Below are positions 7,775 through 16,175 of a DNA stretch of 19,701 nucleotides, one piece after another (the first letter of the stretch is position 1; each line of letters starts with the position of its first letter). The position numbers and the translations under genes are program-made. This DNA comes from Fidelibacterota bacterium (GTDB taxonomy: Bacteria; Marinisomatota; Marinisomatia; Marinisomatales; UBA1611): positions 1 to 19,701 of the forward strand of contig PBAR01000008.1 in NCBI GenBank assembly GCA_002718285.1, read 5' to 3'. The notes beneath the pieces were generated by a model. That model had not been told where the DNA came from and searched no databases. It worked only from the letters and a program-made list of their open reading frames with translations.

Positions 7775-9706
7775 TCATCGCCCCTTAACAAGTTTTTCTA
7801 CCACACTGGGGTCGGCAAGCGTAGATATATCTCCGAGATTATTTGTTTCACCATCGGCGATCTTACGTAATATTCGACGCATAATTTTTCCAGAACGTGT
7901 TTTTGGAAGTGAAGGTGTAAATTGAAATTCATCTGGTTTGGCATGAGGCCCAATATCTTTAGTAACAGAAGTTAATATGCCATCACGAATTTCATCTGTT
8001 TCTTCAACACCTGTCATTAATGTAACAAATGCATAAATGCCTTGCCCTTTAATGTTATGTGAAAATCCAACTACTGCAGCCTCAGCTACGCCATCTGCTT
8101 TCCCAATGGCTCCTTCTACTTCTGCAGTCCCAATTCTATGACCAGAAACATTCAATACATCATCTACTCTACCCGTGATCCAGTAATAACCAGATTCATC
8201 CCTCCTAGCACCGTCTCCAGTAAAATAATAACCAGGAAACATTTTAAAATAAACATCAATGAAACGATCATGATCTCCATAAACGGTACGCATCTGCCCA
8301 GGCCAAGATGATTTGATCGCCAGCAAACCAGAAACATTATTGCCTTGAATTTCTATTCCTTCTTCTGTCAATAAAACAGGATCTATACCAAAAAATGGTA
8401 ATGTAGCAGAACCAGGTTTAGTTGGCGTAGCACCAGGAAGCGGAGAAATCAATATTCCACCCGTTTCAGTTTGCCACCAAGTATCCACTATTGGGCACTG
8501 TGACTTTCCAACTATAGAATAATACCAGTTCCATTCTGGCTCTTTAATAGGCTCCCCCACTGTACCCAACAAGCGTAAAGATGTTAAATCTCTAGATTCC
8601 ACCCAATCGTTTCCTTCTTTCATCAATGCCCGTAATGCAGTTGGTGCAGTATAGAATTGATTAATTTTGTGTTTATCAACAACATCCCAGAAACGACCAA
8701 AATCTGGATAGTTAGGCACTCCCTCAAACATCACTGTTGTAGCACGATTTGCTAAAGGTCCATAGATTATATAAGAATGCCCAGTTATCCACCCCAAGTC
8801 TGCAGTACACCAATAAATATCACCTGGTCTATAATCAAATACCATTTCATGGGTAAAAGAGGCATAAGTCAAATATCCACCCGTTGTATGTAGGACACCT
8901 TTTGGTTTTCCCGTTGATCCAGATGTATAAAGAATGAATAAAGGGTCTTCAGAGTCCATTATTTCTGGTTCACATTTGGCTTCAACCGCTGATATAGCTT
9001 CATGCCACCATATATCCCTTTCTGAATCCATGGATACTGATTCACCAGTTCTTCGAACAACAATTACATAATCGATAGATGGTGTTTCAAGCACGGCCGC
9101 ATCAGCATTCAACTTCATAGGAATGTTCTTTTTATTTCCTCTCACACCAGTATCTTGAGTTATTAGAATTTTACAACTAGAATCATTAATCCTATCTCGC
9201 AATGAATCACTGGAAAAAGCACCAAAAACAATAGAATGGACTGCACCAATTCTTGCACAGGCTAAAAGAGCGAATGCGAGTTCGGGGACCATTTGCATAT
9301 ATATACATACACGATCTCCTTTTTTCACACCAAGTGATTTCATAGCATTGGCAAACTGGGACACTTCTTTCAACAATTCATTATAAGTAAATCTTCTTGA
9401 TTGATCGGGATCATTACCCTCCCATATTATAGCTACTTGATCTCCATAACCATTCTCAATATGTCTATCTATACAATTATAAGATACATTTAATTTTCCA
9501 CCAGAAAACCACTCGATTTTTCCATTAAAAAAATCAAACTTGCGAACATTTTTCCATGGCATATACCAATCTAATCTTTCAGCAATTTCAGCCCAAAAAC
9601 TATCTGGATCTTGAATAGAACTTTTGTAAATATTATTATATTCTTCTAGTGATTTCACATGGGCTTCATTTGATAATGTATTGGGTGGATGGAATATTTT
9701 TGACAT
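7775..9706 (-). CDS. acsA: Acetyl-CoA synthetase (AMP-forming)
   Basis: Converts acetate, ATP and CoA to acetyl-CoA through an acetyl-adenylate. The protein is 643 residues, full length for the family. It has an N-terminal ACAS extension (about 21-78, [19 protein letters not shown]), the P-loop-like [10 protein letters not shown] at 261-270, WWQTETGG at 410-417 with the Trp residues that favour acetate over longer acids, [11 protein letters not shown] at 494-504, the hinge and core motif [13 protein letters not shown] from 512, and the C-terminal [11 protein letters not shown] (601-611). K607 in that last motif is the adenylation lysine and the usual target of inhibitory acetylation. The thioesterase stop is only 12 bp upstream, so the two are cotranscribed. 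No acetyltransferase or deacetylase gene is in the window. Confidence 0.97.
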   Translation of the reverse strand: MSKIFHPPNTLSNEAHVKSLEEYNNIYKSSIQDPDSFWAEIAERLDWYMPWKNVRKFDFFNGKIEWFSGGKLNVSYNCIDRHIENGYGDQVAIIWEGNDPDQSRRFTYNELLKEVSQFANAMKSLGVKKGDRVCIYMQMVPELAFALLACARIGAVHSIVFGAFSSDSLRDRINDSSCKILITQDTGVRGNKKNIPMKLNADAAVLETPSIDYVIVVRRTGESVSMDSERDIWWHEAISAVEAKCEPEIMDSEDPLFILYTSGSTGKPKGVLHTTGGYLTYASFTHEMVFDYRPGDIYWCTADLGWITGHSYIIYGPLANRATTVMFEGVPNYPDFGRFWDVVDKHKINQFYTAPTALRALMKEGNDWVESRDLTSLRLLGTVGEPIKEPEWNWYYSIVGKSQCPIVDTWWQTETGGILISPLPGATPTKPGSATLPFFGIDPVLLTEEGIEIQGNNVSGLLAIKSSWPGQMRTVYGDHDRFIDVYFKMFPGYYFTGDGARRDESGYYWITGRVDDVLNVSGHRIGTAEVEGAIGKADGVAEAAVVGFSHNIKGQGIYAFVTLMTGVEETDEIRDGILTSVTKDIGPHAKPDEFQFTPSLPKTRSGKIMRRILRKIADGETNNLGDISTLADPSVVEKLVKGR

Positions 9707-9718
9707 TTTTAACCTTAA

Positions 9719-10105
9719 TTATATGGTTTTATTATGATTTACTTTTTGATAAGAACCATCAGATAATTTCTTTATAGATACCATAGTGAAAATTGCGGTG
9801 CATGCTAATATTTGTTCAGACTGATGGTCCTCTTTTAATGCATCAACCTTAATTTTAATTGAGGAACGACCTGTATTTATAATTTCAGCAGAAAAGTTAA
9901 CCCAATTCCCAATATATACTGGTTCTTTGAATTCGATGGCATCTATTGCCCTTGTTACTGCAAAAATTTCTTCAGAAGATTTTAGAAAGCGATGTGCAGA
10001 CTTGGCAGCTGCAATATCCATCCAAGACACCATTTGGCCACCAAACAAGGTACCTATTATATTAGCATCCTGAGGCATAACTAATTGAGAATAACGAATA
10101 ACCAT
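9719..10105 (-). CDS. Acyl-CoA thioesterase, hotdog fold (YciA/BFIT-like)
   Basis: A 128-residue cytosolic enzyme predicted to hydrolyse acyl-CoA to free acid and CoA. The family signature is clear at 7-34: QLVMPQDANIIGTLFGGQMV then SWMDIAAA, with N14, the FGG turn and D30 in the places used by the acyl-CoA hydrolase branch of the 4HBT superfamily. The remaining strands are VTRAIDAIEFKEPV, NFSAEIINTG and CTAIFTMVSI. Chain-length preference cannot be read from sequence. It is the first gene of a likely operon with acetyl-CoA synthetase, pepA and the secreted nuclease. The 65-nt structured element at 10210-10274 lies about 105 nt upstream, in its leader. No Shine-Dalgarno is visible before the ATG. 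Confidence 0.88.
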   Translation of the reverse strand: MVIRYSQLVMPQDANIIGTLFGGQMVSWMDIAAAKSAHRFLKSSEEIFAVTRAIDAIEFKEPVYIGNWVNFSAEIINTGRSSIKIKVDALKEDHQSEQILACTAIFTMVSIKKLSDGSYQKVNHNKTI

Positions 10106-10372
10106 TATAGAATATTAGGAAATAGGACCAGAATTTATACTCTCTTTATCAAAATGAATAATATCAGATAATTGTTATAATTATAATCTAAAATTTTCTT
10201 TAATAAAATAGCCCCGCTAGTAAACCCTCGAGAAAAACAATTTTCCCTGAAGAGCACGCCACACCAACGGGGCTGAATGATAGTTGAACTTAATCCAAGA
10301 AAAATAAATTGGGCAATATTATTTTGAATTAAATAATATACCTTAATTGTTAAAAAAAAAATTAATCTGATA
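10106..10372. other. Intergenic region between MFS gene and thioesterase gene
   Basis: 267 bp, the longest gene-free stretch here. It is mostly AT-rich (runs such as TTATAATTATAA near 10176-10190) except for a GC-rich island at 10210-10274, the long hairpin listed separately. The thioesterase promoter should lie here, but I cannot assign a -35/-10 pair. An ORF of 106 codons read across it has no coding character. Confidence 0.55.
10210..10274 (-). ncRNA. 65-nt irregular hairpin: candidate leader RNA, small RNA or terminator
   Basis: On the minus strand the outer arms AGCCCCGTTGGT (10274-10263) and ACTAGCGGGGCT (10221-10210) form 12 pairs, ten Watson-Crick and two G-U. An asymmetric loop follows (GTGGCGTG on one side, TTT on the other). 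Then come CTCTT/GAGGG (10254-10250 with 10229-10225, including G-U pairs), a 2-nt CA bulge, and GGGAAAA/TTTTCTC (10247-10241 with 10236-10230) closed by a TTGT tetraloop. The G-U pairs would be A-C mismatches on the plus strand, which argues for minus-strand transcription. GC content is far above the flanking DNA. It sits after the MFS stop and before the thioesterase start. It does not match any riboswitch, tRNA or SRP RNA core I know. The short ATTTTATT tail would make only a poor terminator. Confidence 0.45.
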
Positions 10373-11611
10373 TCATTCATCAACTCGAAGCAAAAATAAA
10401 AATCCAATAAAAAAAAATAAAAAAACTGTTGCAACACCAAAACGCTGGGAATCAAAATACTTAGTAAATCCTCCCAATATTATTGGACCTAAAAATGAAG
10501 TTAGTTTACCCGAAAATGCAAAAAATCCATAAAATTCATTTATCTTATCTTCAGGTGTTAACCTTCCCATTAACGAACGACTTGCTGATTGATTTGGACC
10601 TGCAAATAAGCCTACTATTATACCAGCAATCCAGAAGATTAATTTAGAGTTCGCAAAAACTGCTATAATAACCGATACCATCAAGCCGATTAAGCTAATC
10701 TGAATGGTAAGTTTCCCACCGATTATATCATCAATAAATCCCATAAAAAATGAACCAAGGCCCGCTGCAATATTTAGAGTAATACCAAACATCATTATTT
10801 CTTTGTAGGTAAATCCAAAAGTCCCAGAAGCATATATGGCACCAAATGCAAAAATAGTTACTAAACCATCATTATAAAAAAGTCTCGATATAAGAAATCT
10901 AACAATATTTTTATACATCTTTATATTATTAAAAGTTTGCTTTATCTGTTTAGAAGAATTAAGAATAATATTTTTTATGCTTAAACTTTCTTTCTGATTT
11001 TCTTTGTTCAAAAAAAGAATAGCTGGCATTGCAAATACAAAAAACCAAATTGCTACAACAAAATTTGCACCTCTTATATTTGCGCCTGAATCAGTATCCA
11101 ATCCAAACCAGGATATATCAGGGTTAATAAAGCCTACCATAGCTACCAACATCGCAAGAAGACCGCCTAAATATCCAAATCCCCAACCAAACCCTGATAT
11201 TTTACCTATTTCACCCTTTGAAACTATTTCAGGTAGATAAGCATTATAAAATACACAACCAAGTTCAAAGGAAATATTTGCAATTATTACCAGTGAAAGC
11301 GAAAATAAAATCTGTCCTTTCTCCGGGAAGAATAATAAACATGTCGCTCCGATACATGTATAGGTGGTTAGTGCCAGAAAAGTTTTCCTATAACCTCCCT
11401 GATCAGCAATCGCACCTAGAAAGGGAGAAGATATAGCAACTATAATAGCAGTAATTGCAATTGCCTGGGACCACAAATAAGTACCATCTATCTCATTCAA
11501 GGCTATTGCCTTTGTGAAATATGTTGAATAAATAAAAGTAATTACAAGAGTTGTAAATGCAGAATTTCCAAAATCATAAAAATACCAACTCCAGATTTCT
11601 TTTTTATTCAT
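10373..11611 (-). CDS. MFS transporter, UMF1/Atg22-like
   Basis: A 412-residue inner-membrane carrier with about 12 hydrophobic segments. The start MNKKEIWSWYFYDFGNSAF is the hallmark opening of the UMF1 (PF11700-type) branch. PFLGAIADQGGYRK (63-76) is the MFS loop 2-3 motif. The ATG at 11611 is chosen because the protein then begins exactly at this signature. An ATG at 11746 would add 45 residues lying inside the upstream gene and is not credible. The gene is 19 bp after the barrel-like protein and belongs to the NamZ cluster. The substrate is unknown; by neighbourhood a cell-wall sugar or muropeptide fragment is possible, as AmpG of the same superfamily carries those. That is inference only. 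Confidence 0.88.
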   Translation of the reverse strand: MNKKEIWSWYFYDFGNSAFTTLVITFIYSTYFTKAIALNEIDGTYLWSQAIAITAIIVAISSPFLGAIADQGGYRKTFLALTTYTCIGATCLLFFPEKGQILFSLSLVIIANISFELGCVFYNAYLPEIVSKGEIGKISGFGWGFGYLGGLLAMLVAMVGFINPDISWFGLDTDSGANIRGANFVVAIWFFVFAMPAILFLNKENQKESLSIKNIILNSSKQIKQTFNNIKMYKNIVRFLISRLFYNDGLVTIFAFGAIYASGTFGFTYKEIMMFGITLNIAAGLGSFFMGFIDDIIGGKLTIQISLIGLMVSVIIAVFANSKLIFWIAGIIVGLFAGPNQSASRSLMGRLTPEDKINEFYGFFAFSGKLTSFLGPIILGGFTKYFDSQRFGVATVFLFFFIGFLFLLRVDE

Positions 11612-11630
11612 TGTAATTATTTTTTTGATA

Positions 11631-13166
11631 TTACCACGCCTGCAAATATAAAGTAGACCCCCAATAAATTTTCCAACCATCAAATGTATTATCAGATGAT
11701 AGTGATCTTTGATATCCAGCATAAATATCAAAAGGAAAAGGACCAATCTTATTTTTTGATGTGGAATTAATAATCCAATACTCTAACAAAAAAATATTGT
11801 TTTGAAATGAAGAATTATAACCTTTATGAGATGTCATTAGTTTATCCCATTCATAATAATTAGAATAAAATTTATCGTGGCTTTTATAGGTATAATTAGT
11901 ACCGAAACGAACTTTAAAACGATCAGGTTTAGGTTCAAAATCAAATCCAATAGATAATTGCATTAAGTTTCCTTCACTAAATTTATAAGTTTCACCTATA
12001 CGATTAATAATAGAGTCTGGATGTGAGTGATTTCCTGCAAATAGGGAAACAGGTGTATTTAGAAATTCAGGAGTACTAGTCTTAAGATTGATATTACCGT
12101 AAAAACGAGGTCTTCTATTATCTGAAAGTAAATATTCTCCAAAAAGACCAATTGACCATCTAGTCAAACCACTACCTATACTTGCCTGTTTAAATTGCTT
12201 CTCACGATCTTTTATATAGGAGCGAATTGTATATCCATAAGGTAACTCGATTTTCAACTGGCCGTATAATGCTCCTGAACTTTTTTTAACCGACCATGCC
12301 GGTGATCCTTTTAATAAGATAGTTACACCCAGCGTAATATCATCTAGACCAGATCCATTTTTTACTTTGGGATAATAATAATTTACAAGGTCATCAAGAT
12401 ATACAGTATCCTTTCCAATTTCAGATGGAAAAAATTGTGAATCAGTAAAACCTTGATTAAAAGGATCATTGCTAGATGATAAAGCCCACAATACAGAATA
12501 ATCTCCATCTTCTTTATAATATAGATCGTAGATCATTTTAACACTATCCCGGAGTCCTCTTCGCATAAAAAAATAAGTATCAGATGCTATAAATGATTCC
12601 AATTCTGTTTTTGCATTCAAATGAAAATTAATTATATCACCTATCCCTTCTATTGGATTACCAGAGCCATTTATAGATTGTTTTATTCTAAAATAATTTA
12701 CTGCAGGTATAGAAATAGATAGAGTAATTTGATCTGACATACCAAATTCTATTTTTAATTTTCTCCCTGATATTGATCTTTTTTGTGATTCTATGAATTG
12801 TCCTCCAACAATTACAGGTTTAGTAGTATCTATATATCCTGATTCAAAGGTTGGAAGATTGGTTCCCATAAACAGATTAAACCAAGAAAGCCAAGATTCT
12901 ACTGTTTGAATCGAATCAAATGGGACATCTCCTAGATGATATAAATCAGACATAGAAGAAAAATGACCATTATTGTTAATAGTTGTATGATCAAAATATG
13001 CTCGACCAATATCTGTTAAATTGAAAGATTGCGTACCCAAATCCCTATAACCTTTATCAAAAAAATTTCCATAAGTAATTCTAAATACATTTTGAGGAAC
13101 AGTAGGTAGCAACTGGCAGAATAGATAATTATTCAATAAAATGAGAGATATCAGATTTCGTATCAA
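11631..13166 (-). CDS. Unknown exported protein, probable outer-membrane beta-barrel
   Basis: I do not recognise the family. About 511 residues. A TTG at 13166 overlaps the NamZ stop as TTGA and yields a compact signal peptide (IRNLISLILLNNYLFCQ). The alternative ATG at 13223 would put 19 polar residues in front and overlap NamZ by 61 bp, so TTG is preferred. The mature part has many alternating hydrophobic/polar strands (KLKIEFGMSDQITLSISIP, SIGLFGEYLL, LMQLSIGFDFEPK, RFKVRFGTNYTYKSH, PFDIYAGYQRSL) and ends in IYWGSTLYLQAW, a terminal aromatic residue as in barrel proteins that use the BAM machinery. It also has a long N-terminal region of about 130 residues without obvious strands. Tight linkage with NamZ and an MFS carrier suggests a role in passage or sensing of wall-derived compounds; this is inferred from context only. 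Confidence 0.75.
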   Translation of the reverse strand: MIRNLISLILLNNYLFCQLLPTVPQNVFRITYGNFFDKGYRDLGTQSFNLTDIGRAYFDHTTINNNGHFSSMSDLYHLGDVPFDSIQTVESWLSWFNLFMGTNLPTFESGYIDTTKPVIVGGQFIESQKRSISGRKLKIEFGMSDQITLSISIPAVNYFRIKQSINGSGNPIEGIGDIINFHLNAKTELESFIASDTYFFMRRGLRDSVKMIYDLYYKEDGDYSVLWALSSSNDPFNQGFTDSQFFPSEIGKDTVYLDDLVNYYYPKVKNGSGLDDITLGVTILLKGSPAWSVKKSSGALYGQLKIELPYGYTIRSYIKDREKQFKQASIGSGLTRWSIGLFGEYLLSDNRRPRFYGNINLKTSTPEFLNTPVSLFAGNHSHPDSIINRIGETYKFSEGNLMQLSIGFDFEPKPDRFKVRFGTNYTYKSHDKFYSNYYEWDKLMTSHKGYNSSFQNNIFLLEYWIINSTSKNKIGPFPFDIYAGYQRSLSSDNTFDGWKIYWGSTLYLQAW

Positions 13167-14470
13167 GGATAGATCAGGTATTTTTGTCGAAATTGGTTGA
13201 ATAAATGAATGTCGTGTGTCCAATGAGGCGGAAGCATTTCTGGAGATTTACCTTGGGCTGTTATAGTTCGCAAAAGATCAGAGCCAAATAATTTATCAAT
13301 ATATCCATCTCCAATCCATTGGAACTCACGAGGATGTAAATTATAAATTAACATAATAATTGATGTAGCTGTCCTTATTGGATCATATTCATCTTTATTT
13401 GTTATAGAAATTTTTATTCCACTGCATGATTGCCCATCATATTTGGGAATTTTATTATAGTATATGGATCCCTTTGGCCGATAATTAACTTCATCAAAAG
13501 TAACACCAGGCAGTTTATAATTCTTTAACTTATCTAAAAAAAAGCTTGTAACTAACCATGGAGCGCCTAAATAAAGGTAAGGCTGATCGGTGCCAAAGCC
13601 TATATTTAGATTGGTACCTCTGAAAAGATCCATGCCTACATAAGCCAATAATGTTTCGGGGCTTTTAATGAATGGTAAGGGATTCTTCCAAATCAATTTC
13701 GTATCACTAAACCAAGATTCTCTTTCCCAATTAGCCATAGGAATAATTGTCAAATCAACATGCTTAGAATCTTTTACCCAATTCATTTCATTTATGAGGA
13801 CACAAGCTTCTCCGATTGTAAGACCATGACGAATTGGGAAAAGATGATAAGATTCAAAACTTTGAAATTCAGTTCTAGGTATTGGACCATCTATAATATC
13901 TCCTCTTATAGGGTTAGGGCGATCAAGAACTAGTATAGGGATTCTCCAATCAGATGCTGCTTCAAATAACTTTGAAATAGATGCTAAAAACGTTGTGTAT
14001 CTCACCCCTGTATCTTGCAAATCAATAACAATCAAGTCTAATGTTGACATTGCCCATTTTGGAGGATATACCATACCATCAAATATATTTATTATTTTTG
14101 CTCCGTGCACTGGATCAAGTTTCTCACGGCCAATTAATTTTGCACGGCTGTCATCCAAGCCCCAAATCCCATATTCAGGCTCGAACAAGACATGGACAAC
14201 TATACTGGAATCTATTTGAATTAAATCTAAAATATGCTTTCCATTTCTATTCACAGAAGTGTGATTTGTCAATATTCCAATCCTTTTTGAAGCCAGGTGT
14301 GTAAAATCCATTTGTTCTAGTATATCTAGACCAGTATAAACTTTTGGGGAAAAAGATAAATCTGGTATACTAAGAATTTTGGAATATTGGTATTTATCCT
14401 TTGCGGAATTCTGCGCAATAGCTACTATAGCCAAAAATAAAAAAGGAACGATTTGTCGGAACCTTGCCAT
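13163..14470 (-). CDS. namZ: Exo-beta-N-acetylmuramidase NamZ-like (DUF1343, GH171)
   Basis: Exported glycosidase of the DUF1343 family, whose characterised members release N-acetylmuramic acid from non-reducing ends of peptidoglycan fragments. The protein is 435 residues with a signal peptide at 1-20 (IVPFLFLAIVAIA). Family blocks in order are GLDIL (47-51), IGILTNHTSVNRNG (64-77), VLFEPEYGIWG (94-104; the usual FSPEHG with its Glu kept and His changed to Tyr), DLQDTGVRYTTF (150-161), VLDRPNPIRG (181-190), RHGLTIGE (214-221) and FRGTNLNIGFGT with GAPW (283-305). It is the first gene of a unit with the barrel-like protein and the MFS carrier, and diverges from the SLC13 gene across 116 bp. 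A TAACTTTG box lies 9 bp before the ATG. The family is secure; exact substrate and activity are inferred. Confidence 0.9.
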   Translation of the reverse strand: MARFRQIVPFLFLAIVAIAQNSAKDKYQYSKILSIPDLSFSPKVYTGLDILEQMDFTHLASKRIGILTNHTSVNRNGKHILDLIQIDSSIVVHVLFEPEYGIWGLDDSRAKLIGREKLDPVHGAKIINIFDGMVYPPKWAMSTLDLIVIDLQDTGVRYTTFLASISKLFEAASDWRIPILVLDRPNPIRGDIIDGPIPRTEFQSFESYHLFPIRHGLTIGEACVLINEMNWVKDSKHVDLTIIPMANWERESWFSDTKLIWKNPLPFIKSPETLLAYVGMDLFRGTNLNIGFGTDQPYLYLGAPWLVTSFFLDKLKNYKLPGVTFDEVNYRPKGSIYYNKIPKYDGQSCSGIKISITNKDEYDPIRTATSIIMLIYNLHPREFQWIGDGYIDKLFGSDLLRTITAQGKSPEMLPPHWTHDIHLFNQFRQKYLIYP

Positions 14471-14586
14471 TTCTCAATGCAAAGTTAGCTGGAACAGAAA
14501 TAAAACTAAATAAGAAACTTAATGATATAAAAATCTATGATTTTTCTTGTTTTTAAATCCTGTTAGTCCCCACATTCTATAGGCCT
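14471..14586. promoter_or_regulatory. Divergent promoter region of namZ and the SLC13-type transporter
   Basis: 116 bp between two divergent starts, so it must hold both promoters. On the minus strand TAACTTTG (14487-14480) matches the Bacteroidota -7 consensus TAnnTTTG, which would imply a nearly leaderless namZ transcript. On the plus side a perfect 10-bp palindrome, ATAGGCCTAT (14579-14588), overlaps the first two bases of the SLC13 start codon. No Shine-Dalgarno is present for either gene. Confidence 0.45.
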
Positions 14587-16161
14587 ATGGGTGAATCAAA
14601 TAATAACAATAGCGGCGGTTTCGCAAAAACAACCGATTTTAAATGGCTAGGCGTAGGTCTGGCTGTTTTTGTTTTAATTGCCATCATGCCCACACCAGAT
14701 TCCATGATGCAAAAGGCCGAATTTATTTTTGGTAATTATCCTACAGATGCTACAATTGAAGAGATTCGTCCACTCGATGAGATTCGCTCAGATCCTGTTA
14801 TTATACAAAAAGCATTACATATAAAATTAATTATAGCACTATTATCTACTTGTGTAGTCTTCTTTGCTACAGAAGCCGTTCCAATGCCTGCTGTCGCTTT
14901 GTTGATAGGTTTAGTTCAATTGTTTTTTGGAATAACTGAACCCAAATTAGTTGCCTTAAGCTACGCTCATGATGCAGTTTGGTTCATTGCAGGTTCTCTA
15001 GCTCTAGGCGCCACCTTAGTAAAATATGGATTAGATAAGCGCGTGGGTATGCTGGTTATAAATCTTGCCGGGACAAAGACAAGAAATATTGTAATTGGCA
15101 TTTTGCTTGGTACAGCAATTCCCACTGCCTTTGTTGGTGAACATGCGGTTGCGGCTATGTATGTTCCAATTGCACTAGCATTATTCACCCTCACCAATAA
15201 GTCCACCCCCGCACCAAAACTTGGAACCTTACTTATGGTAACTATTGCTGTGGGGTGCATGATTGGTGGTCCTATGAGTCCAACAGGCGGTGCCCGAAAT
15301 GCACTCATGATCGGTTTTTTATCTAATATCGGTGTTGAAGTATCTTTTGTAAACTGGCTAACTATGGGTGTTTTTTATACATTTGTAATGGCGATTGTAA
15401 TGGCATTTTTATTGCCACTATTATTTAAGCCAGAAGTAAATGATCTTAGTGATGCTGTAGACTTACTTAAAAAAGATTTAGCAAAACACGGTGCTATGAC
15501 TAAGCAACAATATATTGTTGCTCTAGTTATGCTTTGTGTAGTTTTTCTCTGGATTACTGATAAATCACTTGTAGCCAGTGTACTCGGCTTTTCTCTTGGA
15601 CTTGGAGGTATTGCAATCTCTGGTGCTGTTACTTATATGATCCTTGGACTGACATCATGGAAAGATTATGAGGAGAAAGTAAGCTGGGGAGTAATCGTTC
15701 TATATGCAGGATGTATCAGTTTAGGAAGTGTATTTAAATCTACTGGTGCATCAGGCTGGTTCGCGGATCAAATCATGGCCTTAGTTGCTCCTCTTGGCCT
15801 TAACGAAGGTGTCGGTCTTGTAATTCTAATGGGCGTGATCGGTGCAGTACTTACTAACCTAATGAGCGCTGGTGCTACTGTTGCTGTTATTGGGCCAGTT
15901 GTTCTAGATATGGCACAAAGCTCTGGAACGAATCCAATTTTGGTAGGAGTAGCCTTAGCTATTGCAACATCTATGGCATATTGGCTTGTAATCGGTACTC
16001 CTGCTAGTTCAATCGTATATGCAAGTGGTCAGCTTGAGTCCAAAGATTTTATTAGAATGGCATCTGTTGGATGGCCTGCTGCATTATTAGTATTGGCTGT
16101 TATGGTAATTGTTTATTGGGTATCAATACTGGGTATTGATCCAGCAGGAATCGGATTCTAG
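14587..16161 (+). CDS. Divergent SLC13/DASS-type anion transporter
   Basis: A 524-residue inner-membrane transporter with about 12 hydrophobic segments, related to divalent anion:Na+ symporters (dicarboxylates, sulfate and similar). TM1 is at 20-34. A hydrophilic external segment of about 40 residues (35-76) separates it from TM2 (77-94). The ATEAVPMPAVAL stretch is typical of the family. The two inverted-repeat hairpins are recognisable: AFVGEHAVAAMYVPIAL (181-197) with IGGPMSPTGGARN (226-238), and LTNLMSAGATVAVIGPV (422-438) with VIGTPASSIVYASG (468-481). In classical members both hairpins carry an SNT triplet that binds Na+ and the carboxylate; here they read GEH and SAG, so ion coupling or substrate is probably different. 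GC content looks higher than in the neighbours. The small gene 14 bp downstream is cotranscribed. Substrate unknown. Confidence 0.85.
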   Translation: MGESNNNNSGGFAKTTDFKWLGVGLAVFVLIAIMPTPDSMMQKAEFIFGNYPTDATIEEIRPLDEIRSDPVIIQKALHIKLIIALLSTCVVFFATEAVPMPAVALLIGLVQLFFGITEPKLVALSYAHDAVWFIAGSLALGATLVKYGLDKRVGMLVINLAGTKTRNIVIGILLGTAIPTAFVGEHAVAAMYVPIALALFTLTNKSTPAPKLGTLLMVTIAVGCMIGGPMSPTGGARNALMIGFLSNIGVEVSFVNWLTMGVFYTFVMAIVMAFLLPLLFKPEVNDLSDAVDLLKKDLAKHGAMTKQQYIVALVMLCVVFLWITDKSLVASVLGFSLGLGGIAISGAVTYMILGLTSWKDYEEKVSWGVIVLYAGCISLGSVFKSTGASGWFADQIMALVAPLGLNEGVGLVILMGVIGAVLTNLMSAGATVAVIGPVVLDMAQSSGTNPILVGVALAIATSMAYWLVIGTPASSIVYASGQLESKDFIRMASVGWPAALLVLAVMVIVYWVSILGIDPAGIGF

Positions 16162-16162
16162 T

Positions 16163-16168
16163 AAGGAG
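16163..16168 (+). promoter_or_regulatory. Strong Shine-Dalgarno of the small membrane protein gene
   Basis: AAGGAG lies 7 nt before the ATG at 16176 and directly after the SLC13 stop. It is the best Shine-Dalgarno in the window and supports the small gene as real and efficiently translated. Confidence 0.75.
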
Positions 16169-16175
16169 AAATATT

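Noticed and set aside
10210..10274. tRNA gene, because the arms AGCCCCG and CGGGGCT could pose as a 7-bp acceptor stem
   Set aside because: There is no T-loop (TTCRANY), no D-arm and no anticodon arm; the interior folds as one long hairpin.
10210..10274. Integron attC site
   Set aside because: The arms do not end in RYYYAAC/GTTRRRY and there is no integrase or cassette array nearby.
10135..10455. 106-codon minus-strand ORF across the MFS end and the intergenic region
   Set aside because: It is out of frame with the MFS gene, passes through the hairpin, and is composed of low-complexity Phe/Ile/Leu codons.
11612..11746. N-terminal extension of the MFS transporter to an ATG at 11746
   Set aside because: The extra 45 residues lie inside the barrel-like gene, have no family match, and the UMF1 signature begins exactly at the ATG at 11611.
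14967..15308. 113-codon minus-strand ORF inside the SLC13-type gene
   Set aside because: It is the reverse of conserved membrane segments of the transporter; no start signal and no recognisable protein.
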